5,449 nucleotides of DNA, taken from the NCBI GenBank assembly GCA_002436485.1, contig DJMK01000045.1:171-5619 (forward strand). Reading direction: 5' to 3'. The position numbers and the translations under genes are program-made. Shown here in pieces: positions 1 through 4,796 of this stretch. The notes under the pieces are model-generated. The model was not told the origin of the DNA. It made no database searches and was given only the letters and a program-made list of their open reading frames with translations. Numbering within the stretch: position 1 is the stretch's first letter; each line of letters starts with the position of its first letter. Source of the stretch: Proteobacteria bacterium UBA6492 (GTDB taxonomy: Bacteria; Pseudomonadota; Gammaproteobacteria; UBA6429; Thiohalophilaceae).

Positions 1-299
1 TTGCCCGATACCGTATCGCCGGTTCGAAGGTTAAAACGCCTGATTTGCGAAGGAGACACATAGATGTCATCCGGGCCTGCCAGGTAGGAGCTGGTAGCAG
101 AGCGCAAAAACCCAAAGCCGTCCTGCAGTATTTCGAGCACACCGTCACCGTAGATATCTTCACCACTACGTGCATGTGCTTTCAAGATTGAGAAAATGAT
201 GTCCTGTTTGCGGGCACGAGACATGCCCTCAATACCCATGGACGTGGCGATATCAATCAGTTTGGCCACGGGTGTGACTTTGAGTTCAGAGAGGTTCAT
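1..299 (-). CDS. rho: Transcription termination factor Rho, N-terminal part (cut by window edge)
   Basis: Rho is a homohexameric ATP-dependent RNA helicase that binds C-rich unstructured RNA (rut sites) and terminates transcription in the cytoplasm. The visible part is residues 1-99, opening with MNLSELK and running through the helical N-terminal subdomain (KQDIIFSILKAHARSGEDIYGDG, residues 31-53, matches E. coli with few changes) into the cold-shock-type primary RNA-binding fold. RNP-like DGFGFLR is at residues 60-66. F62, F64, R66 and Y80 occupy positions that bind RNA bases in E. coli Rho. The ATPase half lies beyond position 1. The ATG at 299-297 is the conserved family start; upstream there is only a weak AAAG purine stretch. 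It lies 258 bases downstream of trxA on the same strand, the order seen in E. coli, with its own promoter between. No anomaly is seen in the visible part. Confidence 0.97.
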   Translation of the reverse strand, partial: MNLSELKVTPVAKLIDIATSMGIEGMSRARKQDIIFSILKAHARSGEDIYGDGVLEILQDGFGFLRSATSSYLAGPDDIYVSPSQIRRFNLRTGDTVSG

Positions 300-450
300 A
301 GGCGTATCTTTAGTTCTTTATTGGTTTGTTTGAATTTACTGGGAAGTTGTTGAGCACCACGCAGTGGTACGCAGTGAATAAAATCAGTTAATTGTTTTAG
401 GTTTATGGACCTACCGGAAGGTTCTTGCCTGGTTCGGACAGGGGTATTCG
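300..450 (-). promoter_or_regulatory. Candidate rho mRNA leader, C-rich and G-poor (rut-like)
   Basis: This is the predicted untranslated leader between the putative rho start site near 450 and the rho ATG at 299, about 150 nt. Read on the minus strand it has roughly 42 C against 22 G by hand count. It also has a long low-structure stretch (300-350) rich in A and C with almost no G. That composition is what Rho prefers as a loading site. In E. coli, rho is autoregulated by Rho-dependent termination in its leader, so the same may hold here; that is inference. No ATG-initiated leader peptide is present. A short hairpin (ACCAC/GTGGT, 356-368) and a weaker one (398-413) are the only clear local structures. 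Confidence 0.4.
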
Positions 451-456
451 TTAAAG

Positions 457-486
457 CTTATAACGGGAAAATCGGTATGACGTAAA
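457..486 (-). promoter_or_regulatory. Putative sigma-70 promoter of rho
   Basis: On the minus strand a -35 element TTTACG (486-481, 4 of 6 consensus bases) is separated by 18 nt from a -10 element TATAAG (462-457, 5 of 6). It lies in the gap between trxA and rho and predicts a start near position 450, giving rho a leader of about 150 nt. It would make rho transcription partly independent of trxA. No experiment supports it; the call rests on element match and spacing. Confidence 0.5.
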
Positions 487-529
487 CCTTATGAAAGTTA
501 AAATTACCACCAAATTGTTGATTCGTCCA

Positions 530-545
530 GTCCCGTATTTGGGAC
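530..545 (-). other. Small stem-loop just after trxA
   Basis: Twelve bases past the trxA stop is a 5-bp perfect inverted repeat, GTCCC/GGGAC, with a 6-nt loop. No run of T follows on the minus strand, so it is not a standard intrinsic terminator. It could stabilise the trxA 3' end after RNA processing. Without a U-tract, readthrough from trxA into rho is quite possible. Confidence 0.3.
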
Positions 546-557
546 CCCGCACACACT

Positions 558-884
558 CTACAAATTACTGTCAATAAATGCCGTCAGTTGTGACTTGGAT
601 ACAGCCCCCACCTTGGTTGCCTCGACATTACCTGCCTTAAAAATCATGAGGGTTGGTATACCACGAATACCAAACTTGGGAGGTGTCACAGGATTCTCAT
701 CAATATTCAGCTTGGCAACCTTGAGTTTTCCATCATACTCAGCGGCAATCTCATCAAGAATAGGCGCAATCATCTTGCACGGTCCACACCAGTCAGCCCA
801 GTAATCAACCAGAACCGGTCCCTCAGACTGGAGAACTTCACTATCAAAGGTGTCATCTGTGACATAGACGATTTTATCGCTCAA
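558..884 (-). CDS. trxA: Thioredoxin 1 (TrxA), TTG start
   Basis: Cytoplasmic 108-residue thioredoxin, the general dithiol reductant for ribonucleotide reductase, methionine sulfoxide reductase and other clients, itself reduced by thioredoxin reductase. The length matches the family. The WCGPC active site is at residues 32-36, the buried Asp at 27, the paired Lys at 58, and the cis-proline in GIPT at 77. The WCGPCKMIAPILDEIA block is identical to E. coli TrxA. The start is a TTG (884-882): an in-frame TAA lies at 902-900, a strong AGGAGA ribosome site (896-891) sits 6 nt away, and the next in-frame ATG falls after the active site. It is divergent from rhlB and is followed by rho on the same strand. 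It belongs to the trxA type rather than trxC, since the N-terminal zinc domain of TrxC is absent. Confidence 0.98.
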   Translation of the reverse strand: MSDKIVYVTDDTFDSEVLQSEGPVLVDYWADWCGPCKMIAPILDEIAAEYDGKLKVAKLNIDENPVTPPKFGIRGIPTLMIFKAGNVEATKVGAVSKSQLTAFIDSNL

Positions 885-890
885 GGTGTA

Positions 891-896
891 TCTCCT
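891..896 (-). promoter_or_regulatory. Strong ribosome binding site fixing the trxA TTG start
   Basis: AGGAGA on the minus strand, spaced 6 nt from the TTG at 884-882. With the in-frame stop immediately upstream (902-900), it decides the non-ATG start of trxA. Confidence 0.85.
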
Positions 897-909
897 GTAT
901 TAACAAACC

Positions 910-938
910 TGAATACGAACATTCTTAAAGAATTGCAA
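910..938 (-). promoter_or_regulatory. Candidate trxA promoter
   Basis: On the minus strand TTGCAA (938-933, 4 of 6 matches to the -35 consensus) is followed after 17 nt by TATTCA (915-910), a poor -10. It would give a very short trxA leader containing the AGGAGA site. Spacing is ideal but the -10 is weak, so a different element in the 885-1000 stretch may be used. The -35 lies inside a perfect 10-bp palindrome, AATTGCAATT (931-940). Confidence 0.3.
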
Positions 939-1160
939 TTGGTCGACAGGTTCAAACCAAACATTGGACATGTGCATTTGAGCCCAACTGGATTTGTATT
1001 TCAAGTCCCAGAAGCATGGAATATACATGGCGGATCGGCAATAGCTCAACAATTACCCATAGTTACTTCATTTTTAACAGAAATTTACCTTGCAACTGGT
1101 GTATGTTCGTGTCTTGAGAATCGCTACACGGGGCAGCTTATTCTGTTATGCTTTGCGCCC

Positions 1161-2444
1161 ATGCAAAAAGACCATTTATCTAATACTGAATTTAAAAGCC
1201 TGAATTTACCGGCACGATTGCTTGAAGGTATTGAGGCTTCCGGCTTTTCCATGTGTACCCCGATCCAGGCCGAGACCCTTCCTTTATCACTTGACGGACA
1301 GGATGTTGCCGGACAGGCGCAGACTGGCACCGGCAAAACCGCCGCCTTTTTGATTGCCTGTTTTGCCTACCTGCTGAACAACCCTGCATCAGAGAAACGC
1401 AAGCCAACACAACCACGTGCCGTCATCCTGGCCCCAACCCGTGAGCTGGCCGTACAAATTCATAGTGACGCGGAAAAACTGAACCAGCACCTGAATTTCA
1501 GGCTTGGGCTGGTTTACGGTGGCGCCGGCTACGAACAACAGCGCAACCAGCTGGAGCAGGGAGTAGACATACTCATGGGCACGCCAGGTCGCCTGATCGA
1601 CTATTTCAAACAGGGCGTATTTGATTTACGCGCTGTACAGGTACTGGTACTGGATGAAGCCGATCGCATGTTTGATCTTGGCTTTATTAAAGATATCCGC
1701 TACCTGCTACGCCGCATGCCCAAACCCGAGAATCGGCTGAGTATGCTATTTTCCGCTACGCTGTCCTTACGCGTACAGGAACTCGCCTATGAACACATGA
1801 ATAACCCCCGGCATGTTTCGGTTGAGCCCGAGCAGATTACGGCTGAAAAAATCGAAGAAGTTGTTTATTACCCGTCCAAGGAAGAAAAGATCCCCTTGCT
1901 GCTTGGTGTGCTCAAACATACTGATCCTCATCGTGTACTGATATTTGCCAACACCAAGCGCACGACTGAAAACATCGTTGCTTATTTGAAAGGTAACGGC
2001 TACAAGTCTGCGATTTTATCTGGCGATGTGCCACAAAAGAAACGCTTGCGCCTGTTACAGGAATTTACCTCCGGTGAACTTGATATTATGGTTGCGACTG
2101 ACGTGGCAGCAAGGGGCTTGCACATTCCTGAAGTAAGCCATGTCATCAATTATGATCTGCCACAAGATGCGGAAGACTATGTGCACCGAATTGGTCGTAC
2201 TGCACGCGCCGGTGCCGAGGGCGATGCCATCAGTTTTGCCTGTGATGAATACGTCTTTTCCCTGCCCGAGATCGAAGATTACATTGGCCATAAAATTCCG
2301 GTAAAAAATATGGATTCAGATTTTCTGATCGACCCCCAGCCGCCAGTTCGCGAAGCAAGGAAAAAACACTTTCACAAGAAACACTCCGGTAAAACAACCC
2401 GCCGCCGTCGGCCTAACTCTGGCAAACGTCAGTCACCCGCCTGA
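1161..2444 (+). CDS. rhlB: ATP-dependent RNA helicase RhlB (DEAD-box)
   Basis: DEAD-box RNA helicase. In E. coli it is the helicase of the RNA degradosome, unwinding structured mRNA for PNPase while bound to RNase E. From the ATG at 1161 it is 427 residues (E. coli 421). Motifs in order: Q motif GFSMCTPIQ (28-36), Walker A AQTGTGKT (53-60), PTREL (92-96), TPGR (141-144), DEAD (165-168), SAT (198-200), IFANTK (261-266), ATDVAARGL (312-320), HRIGRTARAG (342-351). A basic tail rich in K, R and H follows from about 398, as in RhlB. MQKDHLSNTEF aligns with the E. coli N-terminus MSKTHLTEQKF, which fixes the start. The frame is open back to a TTG at 933, adding 76 residues with no family match. No Shine-Dalgarno precedes 1161. 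Divergence from trxA supports RhlB over other DEAD-box paralogues. Confidence 0.94.
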   Translation: MQKDHLSNTEFKSLNLPARLLEGIEASGFSMCTPIQAETLPLSLDGQDVAGQAQTGTGKTAAFLIACFAYLLNNPASEKRKPTQPRAVILAPTRELAVQIHSDAEKLNQHLNFRLGLVYGGAGYEQQRNQLEQGVDILMGTPGRLIDYFKQGVFDLRAVQVLVLDEADRMFDLGFIKDIRYLLRRMPKPENRLSMLFSATLSLRVQELAYEHMNNPRHVSVEPEQITAEKIEEVVYYPSKEEKIPLLLGVLKHTDPHRVLIFANTKRTTENIVAYLKGNGYKSAILSGDVPQKKRLRLLQEFTSGELDIMVATDVAARGLHIPEVSHVINYDLPQDAEDYVHRIGRTARAGAEGDAISFACDEYVFSLPEIEDYIGHKIPVKNMDSDFLIDPQPPVREARKKHFHKKHSGKTTRRRRPNSGKRQSPA

Positions 2445-2476
2445 TTGTTCAGAGCCGGTTCAGCTATCTTCTGGAC

Positions 2477-2500
2477 AATTCAAATATTTAGTCTTGAATT
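2477..2500. repeat. 7-bp inverted repeat upstream of the lipoprotein gene
   Basis: AATTCAA (2477-2483) and TTGAATT (2494-2500) are perfect reverse complements with a 10-nt spacer. The right arm overlaps the candidate -35 of the downstream gene. It could be a weak rhlB 3' hairpin or an operator. The AT-rich stem and lack of a following T-run make a terminator unlikely. Confidence 0.35.
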
Positions 2501-2521
2501 AGCAACGCACAAAGATATTTT
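2494..2521 (+). promoter_or_regulatory. Candidate promoter of the YiaD-like lipoprotein gene
   Basis: TTGAAT (2494-2499, 4 of 6) and TATTTT (2516-2521, 4 of 6) are separated by 16 nt. Transcription would start near 2528, leaving a leader of about 40 nt that contains the GAGG ribosome site. It lies in the 126-bp gap after rhlB, so the gene can be expressed on its own. Confidence 0.35.
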
Positions 2522-2560
2522 TAACTTCTTATAGCCAAGAATTAACTGTATGCAGATTAC

Positions 2561-2564
2561 GAGG
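2561..2564 (+). promoter_or_regulatory. Ribosome binding site choosing the second ATG of the lipoprotein gene
   Basis: GAGG at 2561-2564 sits 6 nt before the ATG at 2571. The upstream in-frame ATG at 2550 has only a poor purine stretch before it, and using it would put 7 extra residues in front of the signal peptide. Confidence 0.65.
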
Positions 2565-2570
2565 TTACTT

Positions 2571-3254
2571 ATGTTACTGAACAGCAAAATTAAAATTTTC
2601 ACATTATCAATCGCGCTTGTAATGACCCTGGGTGCTTGCGCAACTGATGAGTATGGTAACAAACGTCAGATGACCGACGCCGAAAAGGGCGCAATTATTG
2701 GTGCAACCATTGGTGTACTTGCCGGGCTGACAACAAAGGAAAAGAAGAAGAAGGCAGTGCTCTACGGAGTTGTAGGAGGCCTGTCCGGAGCTGCAGTCGG
2801 TCACTATATGGATCAGCAAAAGAAAGACTTTGAAAAGCAGTTACAAAGTGAAATAAACGCAGGTTTAATAACAATCGAAAAATTACCCCAGGATGCGCTG
2901 CTGATCACCATGACCACACAGACAGCATTTGACATTGATTCGTCGACTATCAAATCCGGGTTTAATACTACCCTGGTCAGAATCGCCAAGATCGTCAACA
3001 AGTATGGCAAGACTTCGATAGTAATTGTTGGCCATACGGATAGCACCGGTTCACAGGCATATAACCAGCAATTATCAGAAAAACGTGCTGCCAGTGTCGG
3101 ACAGTTCCTGCTGGGGCAGGGCGTTATACCACAACGCGTGTCTACCTATGGTATGGGTGAAGACAAACCACGCGCGAGTAATGCTACGCAACAGGGCCGT
3201 ACACTTAACCGACGCGTGGAAATCTTTATCGAGCCAGTGCTGGAACAGAATTGA
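2571..3254 (+). CDS. OmpA-family outer-membrane lipoprotein, YiaD-like (glycine zipper)
   Basis: Predicted 227-residue lipoprotein anchored in the outer membrane and gripping peptidoglycan. The signal peptide (1-22) has two lysines in its n-region (K6, K8), a hydrophobic core and the lipobox LGAC with Cys23. Residue +2 is Ala, not Asp, so Lol sorting to the outer membrane is expected. A glycine zipper with a charged loop (KEKKKK) follows at about 37-77. The OmpA C-terminal domain spans about 117-223, with HTD at 155-157, LSEKRA at 168-173 and NRRVEI at 213-218. By homology, D157 and R172 are the likely diaminopimelate-binding residues. Length and domain order match E. coli YiaD (219 aa). The start at 2571 is preferred over 2550 because of a GAGG site 6 nt upstream. 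It follows rhlB codirectionally by 126 bp and converges on hemF. The family is multi-copy in many genomes, so orthology to yiaD itself is unproven; a Pal role is less likely because of the zipper. Confidence 0.87.
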   Translation: MLLNSKIKIFTLSIALVMTLGACATDEYGNKRQMTDAEKGAIIGATIGVLAGLTTKEKKKKAVLYGVVGGLSGAAVGHYMDQQKKDFEKQLQSEINAGLITIEKLPQDALLITMTTQTAFDIDSSTIKSGFNTTLVRIAKIVNKYGKTSIVIVGHTDSTGSQAYNQQLSEKRAASVGQFLLGQGVIPQRVSTYGMGEDKPRASNATQQGRTLNRRVEIFIEPVLEQN

Positions 3255-3260
3255 TAATCG

Positions 3261-3286
3261 GTTAAAACATCTTGCATTTCGCAAAG
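3261..3286 (-). terminator. Weak candidate terminator in the convergent gap
   Basis: The 39-bp gap between the lipoprotein and hemF stops contains, on the minus strand, CTT(T)GC / GCAAG pairing around a GAAAT loop (3286-3271), a 5-bp stem with one bulged T. GATGTTTTAA follows. It is short and AU-rich, so termination would be inefficient. It is the only structure available in the gap for either gene. Confidence 0.22.
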
Positions 3287-3293
3287 CTTATTA

Positions 3294-4199
3294 TTAAACC
3301 CAGTCCCGAGGCTTTAGGTAGTGAGTGTAGAGCTCTTCTTCCTTGCTACCCGCCTCGGGTTGCCAAGCATATCGCCATTTGACCAGTGGTGGTAATGACA
3401 TCAGGATAGATTCCGTCCGGCCACCGGTTTGCAATCCAAACAGTGTGCCCCGATCAAAAACCAGGTTGAACTCGACATAACGACCCCGACGGTAAAGCTG
3501 AAAATCCCGCTCCCGTTCACCGTACTCTATAACCTTGCGCCTGTTGACGATTGGTCGGTAGGCCATAATGTAGTTATCCCCGACCGCCTGCATGAAGGCA
3601 AACGACTTTTCAAATCCCCACTCATTCAAATCATCAAAAAACAGGCCGCCAATGCCGCGTGGCTCATCACGGTGTTTCAGGTAAAAATAATCATCACACC
3701 ATTTTTTATACTTTGTGTAGACCTCTACTCCAAAAGGCTCACAAGCCTGTTTGGCTACCTGGTGCCAGTGATTACAATCTTCATCAAAACCATAGTACGG
3801 TGTCAGGTCGAAACCGCCGCCAAACCACCAGACCGGGTCGGCGCCTTCTTTCTCAGCTATAAAAAAACGTACATTGGCATGCGAAGTTGGTACGTAGGGA
3901 TTATGGGGATGTATGACCAATGAAACACCCATAGCTTGAAAAGAACGCCCGGCCAGTTCTGGACGATGCGCAGTTGCTGATGCAGGCAGTCCTTCTCCAA
4001 ACACATGGGAAAAATTGATACCTGCCTTTTCAAATACAACGCCTTCTTCCATGACGCGCGAACGACCGCCCCCGCCGCCAGGGCGTTCCCAACTGTCTTC
4101 CAGAAAATCCTTACCGCCATCTTCCTCGGCCAGTGCATCACAAATACTGTCCTGCAAACCAAGTAAATAGTCTTTTACTGCACTTACATCAACGCTCAT
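3294..4199 (-). CDS. hemF: Oxygen-dependent coproporphyrinogen III oxidase HemF
   Basis: Cytoplasmic dimeric enzyme that oxidatively decarboxylates two propionates of coproporphyrinogen III to give protoporphyrinogen IX, using O2, in haem synthesis. It is 301 residues (E. coli 299). Diagnostic blocks: INFSHVFGEGLPASATAHRP (61-80), HPHNPYVPTSHANVRFF (97-113), WWFGGGFDLTPYYGF (124-138), KKWCDDYFYLKHR (165-177), GRYVEFNLVFDRGTLFGLQT (239-258), and C-terminal RDWV. H97, H107, H146 and H176 correspond to the four conserved histidines of E. coli HemF; S93 is also kept. The start has GGAG (4210-4207) at 7-nt spacing. It begins 15 nt after tsaC stops, so the two are very likely cotranscribed. Presence of HemF implies haem synthesis under oxygen; a HemN alternative is not visible here. 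No damage is seen. Confidence 0.98.
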   Translation of the reverse strand: MSVDVSAVKDYLLGLQDSICDALAEEDGGKDFLEDSWERPGGGGGRSRVMEEGVVFEKAGINFSHVFGEGLPASATAHRPELAGRSFQAMGVSLVIHPHNPYVPTSHANVRFFIAEKEGADPVWWFGGGFDLTPYYGFDEDCNHWHQVAKQACEPFGVEVYTKYKKWCDDYFYLKHRDEPRGIGGLFFDDLNEWGFEKSFAFMQAVGDNYIMAYRPIVNRRKVIEYGERERDFQLYRRGRYVEFNLVFDRGTLFGLQTGGRTESILMSLPPLVKWRYAWQPEAGSKEEELYTHYLKPRDWV

Positions 4200-4206
4200 T
4201 ACTTTT

Positions 4207-4210
4207 CTCC
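4207..4210 (-). promoter_or_regulatory. hemF ribosome binding site in the tsaC-hemF gap
   Basis: GGAG on the minus strand, 7 nt before the hemF ATG. It fills much of the 15-nt spacer after the tsaC stop, leaving no room for a separate promoter between the two genes. Confidence 0.75.
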
Positions 4211-4214
4211 GCAG

Positions 4215-4769
4215 CTAACCATCTCGAATTACCTTGTCACTGATCAAATCACGAATCTGGCTTGGCTTACCAGCCAGGTCGACTTCACCATCAACGATTA
4301 AATCAACATTGTTAGCAAATTGTTTTTTTACTTCTTCAGCTGATCGTGCGGGCTCATGACCTGATAAGTTGGCGCTGGTTGAAACCAGCGGTTTACCATA
4401 TTGCCTGCATAACTCGCTGGCAACCGGGTGCGCAGTCACGCGTGCTGCAATACTTTCATGCTGTCCCACCAGCAAACGGGAGACGCTCTGTTTAACCGGG
4501 ATTAGCCAGGTAACTCTGCCGGGCCAGGTCGCAAGTAGCTTCTGTTTTTGATCTTCGCTGAGTGCCTTGATGTAGGGTTGTAATTGTTCAAGGCTTGCTG
4601 CAATGATGATGAGTCCTTTTTCTGCCGGGCGTTGCTTTAAGGATAAAAGGCGGTTTAGCGCTGAATCGTCATCCGGATCACAACCCAGGCCAAATACAGC
4701 CTCGGTGGGGTAGGCAATAATCCCACCCTGCTTTAAAACCGCGACCGCGGATTCGATCGCATCTGGCAT
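4215..4769 (-). CDS. tsaC: L-threonylcarbamoyladenylate synthase TsaC (YrdC/Sua5 family)
   Basis: Makes threonylcarbamoyl-AMP from threonine, bicarbonate and ATP. This is the first step of t6A at position 37 of ANN-decoding tRNAs; TsaB, TsaD and TsaE complete it. It is 184 residues, close to E. coli TsaC (190), with the YrdC domain only and no C-terminal Sua5 extension. Motifs: YPTEAVFGLGCDP (20-32), KQRPAEKGL (45-53), WPGRVT (82-87), AARVTAHP (108-115), KPLVSTSANLSG (126-137), and PSQIRD (169-174), all lining the nucleotide and threonine cleft in the family. The ATG at 4769 has a poor ribosome site (GAGCGG about 9 nt upstream). It follows topA by 27 nt and precedes hemF by 15 nt, suggesting one transcript with possible translational coupling. 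The short form and the near-complete motif match argue for TsaC over the paralogue YciO. Confidence 0.95.
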   Translation of the reverse strand: MPDAIESAVAVLKQGGIIAYPTEAVFGLGCDPDDDSALNRLLSLKQRPAEKGLIIIAASLEQLQPYIKALSEDQKQKLLATWPGRVTWLIPVKQSVSRLLVGQHESIAARVTAHPVASELCRQYGKPLVSTSANLSGHEPARSAEEVKKQFANNVDLIVDGEVDLAGKPSQIRDLISDKVIRDG

Positions 4770-4796
4770 AGGTCAAAGCCGCTCAGGTACAACAAT

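Larger units (their letters stand above)
885..1160. promoter_or_regulatory. Divergent trxA-rhlB control region
   Basis: These 276 bases separate the divergent trxA and rhlB starts. The stretch is more AT-rich than the flanking genes. It contains the trxA ribosome site, a candidate trxA promoter, the palindrome AATTGCAATT (931-940) and a TTCTT-A-AAGAA inverted repeat (922-932). For rhlB I find no convincing promoter: TTCAAG (1000-1005) with TATACA (1022-1027) at 16-nt spacing is the best of several weak options. The rhlB frame happens to stay open through the region, but codon choice (many ATA, GGA, TTA) and the lack of resemblance to RhlB proteins suggest it is non-coding. Confidence 0.5.

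Noticed and set aside
317..366. GTG-started 16-codon leader peptide ahead of rho
   Set aside because: No ribosome site, no ATG, and no feature such as repeated regulatory codons to support translation.
530..545. Intrinsic terminator after trxA
   Set aside because: The stem is only 5 bp and no T-tract follows on the minus strand.
933..1160. RhlB start at TTG 933 giving a 503-residue protein
   Set aside because: The 76 extra residues match nothing in RhlB, the start is TTG without a ribosome site, it overlaps the trxA promoter region, and the ATG at 1161 aligns with the E. coli N-terminus.
2550..2570. Lipoprotein start at ATG 2550
   Set aside because: Poor ribosome site; GAGG is correctly spaced for the ATG at 2571, which also gives a normal signal peptide length.
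3429..3923. Plus-strand 164-residue open frame inside hemF
   Set aside because: It is antisense to a complete, strongly conserved hemF, lacks any recognisable domain and is explained as a shadow frame.
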